Shown: positions 20,462 through 32,564 of the stretch, one piece after another | Position numbering within the stretch: the stretch's first letter is position 1 | Layout: each line of letters starts with the position of its first letter | From: Gnetum montanum | Lineage: Eukaryota; Streptophyta; Gnetopsida; Gnetales; Gnetaceae | DNA length: 64,000 nucleotides | Direction: 5' to 3' | Assembly: GCA_015680685.1 (NCBI GenBank) | Contig: MNCI01007750.1 | Location: 123,336 to 187,335, forward strand | Notes under the pieces: model-generated | Database searches by the model: none | Told to the model about the DNA's origin: nothing | Seen by the model: the letters and a program-made list of their open reading frames with translations, nothing else | Program-made: the position numbers and the translations under genes

Positions 20462-22690
20462 ATGTCTTCTTCTCACAGGAGTGATTCTCTGCCTAAGTTT
20501 GATAGAGTACATCAGTAGGTGCCCCAACAATACAGAGTGGTATATGCTCATCCTGATGAGTATGTACCCAATTTCACCTTCATCCTACACTAGGATCAAT
20601 AGCTTTGGTGTCGTGACATGGAGGGCAACATCGTGTTGCTACCTAATCAATTCGTTCCTGCGATGCCCCAACAAACTCTTGTGCGTCTGGGCCTTCAAGA
20701 ACTTCATACTGAGTACATTATATAGGATAGTGACACCAAGGATTATCATGCCACTAAGGCATGTCTCAGGGATCGACAACTAGAGAAACGCTATGAATTT
20801 ATGAAGGGAAAGTGGTTCATTGATTTCCCATTCCTACTGTATCAAAAAGATGGTGGAGAAACCTTCTTTAAGGGTTTTTCATTTAATGAAATTCCTATCT
20901 TTGACTTCAATGAAGGAGGTCAAAACTAGAACCTACAATCCACGATCCACAATCTTGGTTTTGGTAAGAATGGATCCAATGACAAAGGAGGATCCAAGAA
21001 GGAGAGTTAGGGTAGGGATGTGGACAAGAAACAAGATTGTGATCATGGCTGCGAACATTGAAGAGGGGGTAGCAAGCACCATGATGGTGCTAGTCCTTCT
21101 TCCTCTTCACCTTCATCATAATCTTCTTCTTCTTCTAGCTCTAATTGCAATTGCAAGGGGCATGACAGTGATGAAGGTGATTGATGGAACCAAATTAATC
21201 AAAGGGACTGTTGGGCAAGTCAAGACCAAGGGCATAGGTAGTCAAGAGAGACCTATCACCATGAACGAAGGGGAAGTAGAGGGCATCATAGGCACCATAA
21301 TCATGGCCTCAACGAGTCTTTACTTACTACCCAAAGTATGCTAAACATTATAGAGGTAGTATAAATTTCCACAAAGCACATAAATCATAGTCGGATCACG
21401 AGGCTAGACATGAATAATATCTCTCAGTTTGAGGGAGGATATAACTTAGATCTACAGAACCATATCCAAGCTTTCCAAGATGCATGTGCATTGCAAAATA
21501 TAGAAAATGAGTGGTAGAAGCTTAAGTTGTTTCCTAAGAAACTCATTAAAGAAGCGAAGAACTGGTATTGGTCGTTAGAACTGAAATCTATCAGATGATG
21601 GAGTACAATGCTTGAATTGTTCAATGACAAATCTCAAATGTACTCCCAAGTGTTTAACTTGAGAAAGCAGATCTGAGGATGGAAATAAGGGACACATGAA
21701 CCCTTGAATGACACCATAGGCCAATACTACTCCTTATTGCATAGATGTCCTAGCCATTTTTATTCTCAACTGGACCAACTTCACCACATTGTAGATGGGC
21801 TTTGATTCGAAATGAGGAGTGACTATCTGAATTAAGCACCTATCAGATCCAAAGATTGATTGAGTAGGTAGTGAAAGAGGAAGGAGAATTAAGGAAACAA
21901 GAAAGTGTAGAAGAGTATAACCATGACCCTTCCATTCATAAGAGGGAGGTTCGATTCTATGATAGTGAGGAAGAATCGTCACTCGATGAGGTGGTGAATC
22001 AACAAACCTTGCTACTTCAAAAATTTCAATATGAAATATCAAACAATGTTAATAAATTATGGAACTCCATGAATAGTAGGTTTCAAGCTATCTTAAAAAT
22101 TACTGAGGAGTCTAAGGAATAAGGTAGTGACCGTGATTGTAAGAGGTGCAAGGAAGTTGAATGTGCTAATCAAAGAGGTAAGGGCAAGATTGTTGTAGTA
22201 GGAGAAGTTGCCAGAAGTGAATCAGATGATGATGGTGGGGGTGACATTTGTCATTATGAACATCCTAAGGGATGTTGCCCCATTATGTCACACTTATAGG
22301 AGTTTGGGATGTATGCTTTGAATCCACGACTAGCATAAAGGCAAATACCCAGAAGATTGTCTTATCCTTAAGGCAAATATAGGTAGTTCCACTAGTAATA
22401 ATAGTATTATCCAAGTGGAACTCCACTACAACCATACAAGTAGTATCAATAGTGGTAGCAACCAAAGTCATGGGTGCTAGCATTACCAAGGTAGCAATAC
22501 TCTTATAGATAACCTAATCCATATGGGTACTATGTTCAGTAACCCTTGTCTCCACATGACTCTTCTAGTCATGTTTCTACTTTTCAACCTCACAACTACC
22601 CTCCTGCTTATTATTGAACTCATTCTTCACCTATAAGGAGGGATACCACCTTTTACCCTTATCCTCCTTCTATTCTTGCACATCTTCCTC
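20462..22690 (+). pseudogene. Element C gag
   Basis: The likely start is ATG 20462 (Met-Ser-Ser-Ser-His); the G copy on the minus strand starts the same way at 50968. The Gag core lies at about 21340-21830 with GGYNLDLQNHIQ, KLKLFPKKLIKEA and LELFNDKSQMYS. A Glu-rich helical stretch (21871-22122) is in another frame, so at least one frameshift exists. A zinc-knuckle remnant follows at 22239-22280 (first Cys replaced by Gly; Cys, His and Cys kept), then a Tyr/Pro/Ser-rich tail. Gag would package the element RNA. Confidence 0.8.
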
Positions 22691-22979
22691 CTCCCTTTGT
22701 ACAATTACCACTTGCTCCATCTATGTAGGGTGAACTCCTAGCTCAACCGCAACAACATAATGTTACCAAGGCCATTAATTTACAATTAGTTCATCAACTG
22801 AGTGGTTGGGATACTTGATTTAAGAAAAGACCTTTTTTCTGACCTAATAGTTTGCCTAAGTCCTCACATACACTTGCGGTTGGTGACCTTGCTCCTCCAT
22901 CTCCGTCTATGTCAAATTTCTTTGAGTCCCCTTCAAACCAAATATCTCCTAAGATCCATACTATTATGCTTACCCATGC

Positions 22980-23470
22980 CATATTTGATTGGATTCATGG
23001 TGAAAACCTTCCTAAGAAATTAGCTGATCTTGGGAGTCCTCTTATTTATTTGCAAATTGCTGGGAATGAACCATGTAAGGCTTTTCTTGATTAGCTTTTG
23101 GTGTCAACATGATTTCTCATGAAATGTATACTACATGGAACCTGCCTCCTCTCAAGAAGAGCAATATTAGATTAGAATTGGCAGACCAATCCATCACTGT
23201 TCCATTAGGTTTGGTAGAAGACATTGTGATCACTATTTATGGTTGGTCTTATCTTGCTAATGTTCTAGTTATCAAGGTGGAGGACTACAAAGGGGACTTC
23301 CCAATCATCATGAGAAGGACATGGCTAAGCACCATTGATACAAAAATGGGCATAAGAGATCCTTTCCTGGAAATATCTAGGGAAAATGCATTTGGAAAGA
23401 TTGAGAAGAAGCGAGTTCCATGCATTACGTACAACAATACAAGGTGTAATTGTGTGCAGAAACTTTGATT
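22980..23470 (+). pseudogene. Element C retropepsin-like protease
   Basis: The strand before the active site reads LIYLQIAGNEPCKAFLD, after which a stop and a frame change destroy the Asp-Ser-Gly loop. The rest continues in the frame of 23109-23468 with ELADQSITVPLG, WSYLANVLV and FPIIMRRTWLST, all typical of the gypsy aspartic protease that cuts Gag-Pol. Confidence 0.75.
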
Positions 23471-23899
23471 AGTGAAATGAGCATCCATCTCTACATGCAA
23501 GTAGTGTGCACCAAAAGTTGATATTCAAAGGTGTCTATGTGCAACAACCACAAAACAAGAGGACACCTAGTGGCTAACTACTAATTTTGAAAGTAGCACA
23601 CTTTGCATGGAACCTATTAAGAACCTATTAAGAGCCTATTAAGTTCATCACTAACTCTCTGATAATGCAAATGATGATACCTATTGGGGAGAGTTGGAAA
23701 TTCTTGAAAATTTCAAGCCAGAGCCCCTTGAATTACAAACTCTACCAACCAGCATGGATATTTATTCTTAAAAAATGAAAAGCTAGTAATAATCAATGCC
23801 AATCTTGCTCCAAAATAGAAATAGATGTCATTAAATGTGGTCAAAAAGTGGTTAGTAGCCTTTGCTTGGTCATATCTTGAACCCATAGGGATTGATCCT

Positions 23900-24720
23900 C
23901 GGATATGATAGCATCGTATCTACATGAACCCAACCATGAAACCAAAGAGGTAAGGCAATTGAACCCCAAAATAAAGTAGGTCATCAAGGAGGAAATCAAA
24001 CAGCTCCTTAAGGTGGGGTTTATTTATCCTATTGTAGATAGTGAGTGGATTAGTCCACTCATGATTGTGCTATAGAAAGATGATAAGTTGCAGGTCTGGA
24101 TCGATTTTCAACTATTGAATATGGCAACATTCAAGGACCATTTTCCATTACCATTCATTGATCAGGTGTTAGACATAATATTTACTATATTTTTTTAGAT
24201 GGTTATAGTGGCTATAACCAAATCTAGATCACTTTAAAGGACTAGGCCAAGACAACATTCACGAGTCCTTAGGGAACTTTTGCATATTGCAAGATGCTTT
24301 TTGGTCTGTGCAATGCCCATGCTACATTCTAATGTCGAGTTCTTTGCATTTTTCAATAGTAGATTAGTAGTGGTTTGGAAGTCTTCATGAATGATTTCTC
24401 CACCTATGGAGCCACATTTGAGCAAGGTCTAGACTACCTTGAGCAAGTATTGAAGAGATGTGTTAAAACAAACCTTTGGCTCAATTAGCAAAAGAGTCAT
24501 TTAATGGTTCAGGAGGGCATTGTATTGGGGCATAGAATATCACAAGTAGGAATTGAGGTAGACCCTGAAAAAATAAGGGTAATCCAAGGAATAACTCGTC
24601 AACTAGAAATAGTCAAAGATGTTTAGTCATTCCTTGGACACATTAGCTACTACTGATGATTCATAGAGAATTTCTCTAAGATTGCAAAATTTTTGGTTGA
24701 GCTAACCAATAAAGATGCTC
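23900..24720 (+). pseudogene. Element C reverse transcriptase
   Basis: RT landmarks in order: KEEIKQLLKVGFIYPI, WISPLMIVL, DHFPLPFIDQVLD, and the catalytic strand VFMNDFSTYG near 24390, where the normal Phe-Met-Asp-Asp has become Phe-Met-Asn-Asp. The thumb region with VLGHRISQVGIEVDPEKI follows. It has many stops and several frameshifts. Confidence 0.85.
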
Positions 24721-25184
24721 CATTTGTTTGGACCATGAAATGTGAAAAAGCATTCTAACAACTAAAGGAAAAACTTGTAGAAACTCCAATTCTACAAATG
24801 CCAGACTAGTCTAGACCATTTCATGTTATGATGGATGTATCAAATTATTCCTTGGAAGCTATGCTTACATAGATGGATGATAAGAAACGTTCATATGACA
24901 TCCATTGTGCAAGCTGAAGCATTGTGGATGCACAACTAAATTACACCACCACAGAAAAAGAATTGATGGTAGTGCTATTTTCTCTAGAGAAGTTTAGGCA
25001 TTGTGTGCTTGGATACAAAGTTTTTGTGCACATGAACCATAGCACCATTTGCTTCCTAATGAACAAGCCAACAGTGAGCCCCCATGTCATACAATGGCTG
25101 GTGACCTTAAAAGAACTTGATCTTACAATGGTAGATCGAAAGGGCACTAAGAATGTGGTTACTGATCACTTGTCTCAGTTGTAA
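24721..25184 (+). pseudogene. Element C RNase H
   Basis: It follows RT directly. Blocks include FHVMMDVSNYSLEAML (the strand with the first Asp) and, in the open frame 24924-25184, NYTTTEKELMVVLFSLEKFR with the conserved Glu, then TKNVVTDHLSQL with the last Asp. It would degrade the RNA strand during reverse transcription. Confidence 0.8.
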
Positions 25185-25199
25185 TGGGACAACAAAGAG

Positions 25200-26640
25200 G
25201 ATGAAAGCCCATTATCTGATCTAAATTCTTGATGAACATCTCTTTGCCAGGGCTAGCACGGAACAAGTACCCACTGAGCCTAAATGGTATGATGGCATTC
25301 TTACCTATCTTCTCAACTAGGAGATGCCACAATGGTTGGACCATTGAAAGAAACAATGGTTTCTTCACTAGGTAAAATGCTTCATGGAGATTAACGGACA
25401 CCTCTACAAGGTATGTGTTGATGACTTGGTTCATTGATGTGTCCCTAATGTTGATCAACTGCACATTCTTCAAGACATTCATGAAGGTCCTTGTGGGGAC
25501 CACTATGCTGGGAGATGCATAGCCATTAAAATCCTGATGGTAGGGTATCATTGGCCAACAATCTTCAAGGATGCTCATCAATATGTCCACTCTTGTGAAT
25601 GCCGCTAATGAGATGATAGAATGATTACTCGAGTGGAGGGACTTCAACAATGGATCCAACCATTGGAACCCTTGAATATACGGGCATTGATTTCATGGGT
25701 CCCATCATGTCTATGTTAAATGGAAAGGCATACATCATAGTCACTATTGACTATTGTACGAAATGGATAGAAGTAGTAGATGTCATTGACTACACATCTT
25801 CTACTACTACTTGGTTTGTACAACAAAGTGTTGTAAACAAGTTTGGTGTGCCACATGAATTAATTTTTGATAATGGAACACACTTTATAGGCACTACCTT
25901 TCAAAAGCTTATGTAATGCTTGGGGGTTGAACATAAACTAACAACACCCTACTACCCCTAAGCCAATGGTCAAGCTGAGGTTACCAATAGGGAAATCACA
26001 AAGATACTAACAAGAACTATTAGCAAATATAGAAAAGACTGGAGCACAAAACTCAATGATGCCCTTTGGGCCTACCACTCAACATGGAAACTTCCTATAG
26101 GTTATTCTCCCTATGAGTTGGTGTACGAAAAATTACCAACACTTTTTATTCAATTCGAGCTCCATACACTTTCAATAGCCTATGACCTTAACCTTGACTT
26201 AAGTCTAGCACAAAAAGAAAGATTAATGACTCTCAACTTGCTAGACAAAAATTAATTGGTGGTCCTATCATCTAAAAAGTTGTATGAGGCATTCAACAAA
26301 AAGTACCATGTCCTTAGAATTAGGACAGTCAAATTTCAACCAGGAGATAAAGTCCTTTACTAGCATCCCATACACATACCTCAACAAACTAAGTTTCATA
26401 CATTGTGAGAAGGACCTTATATCATATATGAAACTTTTCCTTCTAGGGCCATGATAATCTATAAACCTGAGACCCCAAACAAGAAATAGCTAGCCAACAT
26501 ATAATAAGTCAAACCTTTCGATGAGCGTAAGCCAACTAATGCAACAAATGCCTCATCAAATGGATGACCACGCTCAATCTTTCAGATCTCCTCCTTTCAA
26601 CTTAGTCGAGGGGGAGATGGCCATCCATGTTAACTATATA
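25200..26640 (+). pseudogene. Element C integrase
   Basis: A broken zinc-binding region at about 25440-25620 is followed by the open frame 25650-25916. The catalytic residues are recognisable: Asp in TIDYCTKW, Asp in FDNGTHF, and Glu in [12 protein letters not shown] after a stop. The C-terminal domain with FQPGDKVLY follows near 26340. The region ends near 26600-26640 by a GAGGGGGAGATGG purine tract. No chromodomain was seen. It would insert the element DNA. Confidence 0.85.
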
Positions 26641-28579
26641 AGTGGCTCCTCAATTTTTCATCTTTTTTTTACATGTTTTTATTTTACACCTTGTTACTTT
26701 TACAACTTTTTGTTTTACACATTCTTTATGTTACACCTTTTTTTTTACGTTATTAATTTTTCAAAGTTCTTTTGTTTTACAACATTGTTAGTACGCTTTA
26801 TTTTTCTTAAATATTTTACACTTTCTTGTATATTTTCTTTTATTTTGGATGTGATTTTCTTATTATGTTTTAATAATAACATGCCTTATTGCCAACTAGG
26901 TATAGTGTGTTTGATTAAAGTTGGCATGTGCTGTCTGGTTATTTGATTATTGGTGTTTGGATTCTAGCTTTGAATTTTGTGACTAATAACTAGGACATGA
27001 TTTCTTTTTCATGAAATAGGTAGTGAGTTCATAACATCTACCCATCCACAAACTCTATGGTTTTTCTTATTCTAGAAGTGTGAGGTCTTTTTTTCATTAA
27101 TAAAAATTTAAGAAACTTGTGACTTTGGTAGTTTTCAAATTTGGAAAGGATTCAAATGTTTGAACAAGGTGTGACTTCAAGGGGATTTTGTACTCTTTGT
27201 GCCTTTCTACTTACTTGGGTGCATGTGTGTTTTCATGGATTTCTTATAGTTCAATGTCAACTAATAATAGAAAGTTAAATAAGTCCTTGCATGGTGGTGT
27301 TTCCATCATTAAAAAAAAAGAACAATGAGAATTCAAAGCACATCTTTTAGACACAATAAATAGGATAAAAGTATTAGTTATGGGACTAGAAAGATATGTT
27401 ACCCATGCATGAAGGTCCCCTCTAACTAAGGCCCTTCCTCACTTCCTACTTCTCTTTTCTTCTCTAATAAGGAATGGTGGTTGTTCTGTGGGAGCTCTCT
27501 TGTGTCTAGGGGGGTGGATTGGTCTTAGATTGGTGATGTGATGTCATTGAACATGGTTGGTTTTGGTTTGGACTAAGGATGGATTTTATTATGTCATTTA
27601 ACCACAAAAGTCACAAGGGACCTCATGTGACCTTAATTAGGAACTCCATTCCACTCTTCCTCATCCATCTGTGCTTTCCATGTCTCACCTTATTGTCGAT
27701 TTCATGTTCTTGTTTGATTTCTTGGTTTAATATGTTGAAATTCTTAGGTAGTTTCTTCTAGGTGTTTGTACTTAACTTTTCGTAACCATTAATCATCCAT
27801 GGGGCTCACAAACTCCTCAGTTTAAAGTTATGTAAGGATAATAAAGGCTTGTGCCTACTTTGGGGAGGACCCACTTGCATATCTTTTGGTTGGGTTAGTT
27901 AAGTTCTTCATCCTTAGACATTTTTACAATCAAATCCTTTTGCGTTCTTCATCAATGGCATCCAATTGTGCCACATCTTCACAACATTTTTTCAGAGAAC
28001 TCATCTTTTTATTTGTTGTGAATTCTTAAAACCCTCTTCAAGCATTTCATTATGTTTGAAATTTTTAGAGTTTACTGGACTACTTATCCATTTCACCTAT
28101 TTTTTAAACCTTCCCACTAACACTATTAATGAAATTAATCCACCATAATCACAACCTAGCCAAGTGTAAAAATCGATGAGACAAGGTACTTAAAAGATAT
28201 ATGTTACAGGTTGCACACTAATCCATGATTTTGTTGTGATTACAATGGGAAGACTAGATGTGGGACTATCTTCACCAAAGAATAAGCAGTAGCATCATGT
28301 GATGAGGACCTTGCATGATCAATGAATCTTCTCCCTCACTCTTTAGCTGCCAGAGAAGTTGGATATCAGTTTTATCCTGGGTGTTCAATTTTATTTTGAT
28401 GAACATCCAATTTTGTAAATGATTGTAATCCATACACTTAGGCACTTAGAATTTGTATGTTTCATCTGGGTCGAGTTTGCATGTTAGTCAATAATCCTAT
28501 ACTTGCCCAGTATTTTTGTAAGGAACTTGTTCCTCCTCTTGTTCACTCAAGGATGAGTTTTCATTCAATCATGAGGGTA
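26641..28579 (+). other. Element C non-coding tail
   Basis: T-rich at first, then the islands shared with the other elements: GTGACTTCAAGGGGATTT (27171 on), GAAAGATATGTTACCCATGC (27389 on) and TTTGGGGAGGACCCACTTG (27858 on). There is no aORF and no GATATC array. The LTR follows a degenerate polypurine tract (ATGAGGGTA, about 28571-28579). Confidence 0.75.
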
Positions 28580-29401
28580 CGATGAATCATGTTTTGATGT
28601 GCTCCAATATCAAATACTCAATATTGGGACCCAAGATGTAATGTTGAATATCTGATATTGCGATGTATATGCTGGCCTATAAGTATAGTGCCTGGACACA
28701 TGGTTTCCACATTAGTTTTTGAATAGAGTAACGAAGTTCTTGTAGTTTAGCCATTCAAGAGTTAGAATATTTTTGAGTGCTTGCAGTAGGAGTCTAAGTG
28801 TGTATGGATCTTTATTTGAGTACTAATTTACCTAAGCATAATAGTGTGATGGAAATAAAGACAAGCATTGTAAATAATCCTTGCAACACTAAGAATAGAT
28901 TAATGTTTCCTTTAATGCATTTAATATTCATGCACTCTACCATAATGCACTTTAATTAAGTAATTAATTTTCAATTGTTAATGAACATAAGCACAACCAT
29001 TTCAAGCATATGTGTAGTGCTTGGTAACCCAAAAACGCTTAACATTTGGTAACCCAACAATGCTATATGCATTTAGGATGTGTCCAAAGAGTGGGAATGG
29101 GTACTTGTGTTAGGCTAGCTAGGTAGTAGATTAATTAGATATTAAATTAATCTACCTTTTATTCTTGCTCTAAGCGATTAAACTTATAAAACATAAAATG
29201 ATAAAAATAATATACCTCAATTTCACTTAACCATAAACTTGTACCTCACGAGTGGAATTGAGAAGACAACGATCGTCCCAATTAGATTTCACTTCCTTGA
29301 ATTAGTGTACTTAGGAACTTAAGGTCTGTGGATTCGACCGGATCATGCATGAATGCTTGTGATTCATATGGTTGGGCATAGGGATACCTCATTGCTCATC
29401 A
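28580..29401 (+). repeat. Element C 3' LTR
   Basis: 822 bp, starting CGATGAA (mutated) and ending CTCATCA. Compared with the 5' LTR it lacks a short piece of the U3 array near 28625. It is followed directly by AGAAG. Confidence 0.92.
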
Positions 29402-29406
29402 AGAAG
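29402..29406 (+). repeat. Target-site duplication of C, right copy (AGAAG)
   Basis: Exact match to 19445-19449. Confidence 0.92.
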
Positions 29407-30590
29407 GTACCGCAAAAAAAAAAGGCTATCACAATAAAGGGAGGAAGAAGAACCAAGAAACAACTAGGAACACTTATTGGCAAACAGGGAACATGGCTGA
29501 AGAAAGTGATGTTATAGACTCAACCATAGATGAAGATGATAGATGTGACATTTGCATATATGACCACCTAAAGGGCCATTGCCTAGTCATGTCACATCTA
29601 CATGAGTATTGGATGTTTGCGTTAAATCCCAAGTTTGTACAAAAGCACATGCCCAGAAACTTACCTCTTCCACAAGGTAATTATAGACAATCTCACAACC
29701 AATCGTACTATCCTAGGGGGACTTATTACCAGCCTCAACACTATCATCAACCATAGTGGAAAAACCCATAGTCATGGGGGAGGCCATCACCAAACCAGCC
29801 TTACTCTTACTACTAGCTGAAACCATACAGATATTATGTTTAACACCTTGTTTCTCCGACTAGTTCTACGTCCTCTACTTCAAATTGCTATTATCACTCT
29901 CCCAAGTATCATCAACCCATGAAATCCCTTGAAGGATCACCACCTCACATCTCTTACCCTCCATCCTACCCTCAATATTCTCCTACTCCACCCCATCACA
30001 TGCCATTACCAACAACACAAAAAGGTTTAGCACCACAACATCAACAAATGAATGTCACTTATGCTGTGAATGTGCAGAGACATGCTAATGCTAGTAGGTT
30101 CCCACCACAATCTCAGAAACATTCCTTCTTTAGGATGGCTCCCATGTGCAAGCACAACACTCATGGACCTACTACATTCTCCAACCTAGCACAAGGCCAA
30201 TCAAGTATAACACCTTCTCTTTCACAATTGACATCCGTTGATCCTACGCAAGGGCCACCACCCATCGTTACTTCAACATCTAATAGAAGCAATGAATCTA
30301 ACATTATGAAGATATAAATAAATCCATGCATACCAAATCATGATCAAGGGTGCAATAATGGGTCAGACATCCACAATGTTGACACAACTCATACTTTGAC
30401 CCATCGTACATTTAACAACCAAGTGTGTGAACAACAATTTGTCTACGTAGTCACCACTAAACCAAAAGATACCTAGTGGCTCAAAAATGAAAGGTTGACA
30501 CTATTGTACACATGCATGGAGCCTTCCTAGCCACTTATGAATTCTTGCTATGGTTAAATGCTTACTCATGGGGGAAACACCTCATTTTAA
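29407..30590 (+). pseudogene. Element A gag, part 3 (zinc knuckle and C-terminal tail)
   Basis: An A10 run at 29414-29423 shifts the frame by one relative to part 2. The frame then runs from 29424 to TAA 30588 with a few stops. It has a zinc knuckle near 29547 (CDICIYDHLKGHC: Cys-x2-Cys-x3-His-x4-Cys), then a long Tyr/Gln/Pro/His-rich tail (29650-30317). The last part matches the post-protease and pol-end sequence of C, showing the deletion junction of this non-autonomous type. Confidence 0.8.
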
Positions 30591-31936
30591 CCTCCAGACT
30601 TAATAGGTAATTTTCATCTTTTTGTTTTACAATTTTTTATCATTTTCTTATTTCTTGATATAATTTTTCCTATCTTTTTCAACTTTTTCCACATTTTATT
30701 TTCATTTCCTTTGTCGGTAATCTTGCTTGTGAATAAATTGATCATGTAGTCCATTGAGGTGAGGTTTACTCTATGTTGTCAAGTCATAAGGGACTAATTA
30801 TTTGGATAGTGAGGCCAAATCATCCATCCATCCATTCCATTAATAAGAGGTTCTTACCTTGGTTATAATGATATTCTTTTCCATCACCAAAACTAAGAAC
30901 AAACTCATCATCATGGTGCCTAGACAAAAAAGTGAAGAACCACGCGGGAATGTAATGGGTGTGACATCAAGGGGATTTATGGATTCTCTTTGATCACTTC
31001 TGTATGTTCTATTATGTTGCTAAGGTTGTAATTATATCCTTGTAGATCCAATAAAAAATGAAAGTAAGAGTAAAAGAAAAAGACATTGAATAAATTTCTA
31101 AGGGTCCCATTAGAAAGACATGTTACCCATGCCTAAAGGTTGGTAGCTTCTTAGAATTCAAGTTCAAAAAAAAAAATGGGCCATGAATAAACTCCTCCCT
31201 TGGATACAACACCGAGTGATGTTACTCCTTGCAACTGTGGTAGTCTTATGGTAATCAACTAAAGTGATGAAACAATGTAATGTCATTGGAATGTGGTTTG
31301 GACTTGGTTTGAATCTTGGGAAGAAGGGCTAATGATTATTTAACCATTAATAACACACAAGGATTCATTATGCCTCTAGTAAGGCACCTCACATCCTAAT
31401 TCTTGCAATCCTTTCTAAAATCCACCTCATCTTGTTGTCTATTTGATCCTAACTTATGATTTCATGTAACATAGAGTTATATCCTCAAATTGGTGGTTTT
31501 AACATGTGCGTTTTGTTTCATAGGTATGCGTTGCATTCAATCCCTTTGGTTGGTGCCTATGAACATTTTTAGGTGTGGTTATACTAGGACATTATGGGAT
31601 GAAACCTACTTTGGAAAGGATCCACTTGTGTAACTATTGTAACTTGTACTTATTTAACACAACCACATTAGTTTTAACCTTCCAAGTGTGTAAATGTTAA
31701 ATTTCATGCATTCCCTTATCGTATAATTGATCTATTCCACACCTTAGGTCTAATACCCTTTTCTTGCATCTTCCAAAGCCTTTAATGTCAACGACTCCAT
31801 CTTCTAACACTTTTGGTGCCTAAATATGATTTCTTACTTACCCTAGAACTATGGAGTTAACCTGAAACCTTCCAACCAATCCTAGAGCTTCATTTTCCAT
31901 GGTGAATGCCCCCATAATATGTAGATTTGAACACCC
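30591..31936 (+). other. Conserved non-coding spacer of element A
   Basis: T-rich start, then GTGACATCAAGGGGATTT (30961 on), GAAAGACATGTTACCCATGC (31110 on) and a diverged TTTGGAAAGGATCCACTTG (31610 on). It corresponds to D 1964-3392 over its whole length. No coding frame is supported. Confidence 0.7.
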
Positions 31937-32011
31937 TAATATTGACTACTCGATATCAAGTTAGACTTGATGTTGGATACCCAATATTGGGTCAATAAAA
32001 ATTATATATAT
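31937..32011 (+). promoter_or_regulatory. Internal promoter-like block upstream of the A aORF
   Basis: AATATTGAC, GATATCAAG, GATGTTGGATAC and CCAATATTGG (31937-31990) are followed by a TATATATA stretch at 32004-32011. A's LTR array uses the same variants (GATATTGGATATC, ATGTTGGGTATC). The aORF starts about 550 bp downstream. Confidence 0.5.
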
Positions 32012-32564
32012 GATCCATGCAATGCCCCAAAATCCATTCTCATCATTTGCAGCTAGGGGAGTTTTTGAAATTTTCTCTCGTGACTAAGAGCTCTATGGAA
32101 TCAACTTTCAATTGCCATATTTTACTCCATACTACTCTGATTTTTATATCATTTGAACCTATTTGAACTCAGAGTGTTTAATTTAGTTGAGGAAGGATGC
32201 TTACATGGAAAAATTGTGCCAATTTTTCAAAATTTGCTATCACCTAGAAGGTGTTACAAGGGTAAGAATGTTAACAACCTTAAGTGTTTTAATGAAAAAT
32301 CAATCATATTAATGCCAACAACTTTAATTTTTTCACCCAAGGGACCATAACCATCATGATAAGCCAGACATAAGGAAAAAGAAACCAATTGCGAAGGGTT
32401 ATAAAAGATGATTAACACTTTTTGGGTAATTTTTTGAAAATTTTTCTAACTTTACAATCATATGAGCTAAAGAACTTAATGAAACTAAGGCCATGATTGA
32501 AGTATAAACCTGTTAATGATAAACAACAACACCTTAGTGACATCAAACCCTTAATGGATTGCAG

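Larger units (their letters stand above)
19450..29401 (+). mobile_element. Element C, complete nested gag-pol retrotransposon without aORF
   Basis: About 9.95 kb, bounded by AGAAG on both sides within A's gag. Order: 5' LTR, primer site, gag, protease, RT, RNase H, integrase, non-coding tail, polypurine tract, 3' LTR, the order of Ty3/gypsy elements. All genes carry stops or frameshifts, so it is no longer active. It lacks the aORF and the internal promoter-like block seen in A, B, D and F. Confidence 0.92.

Noticed and set aside
20379-20783. 134-codon frame at the start of C's internal region
   Set aside because: It lies in a different frame from the gag start at 20462 that G shares, and it has no family features.
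26521-26946. 141-codon plus-strand frame after integrase of C
   Set aside because: It spans the pol end and a T-rich tract, which gives a Phe-rich false protein. It is not a membrane protein gene.
29414-29423. Programmed frameshift site in A's gag (A10 run)
   Set aside because: The other copies do not show such a run at a gag-pol border, and a simple homopolymer slip explains the one-base shift.
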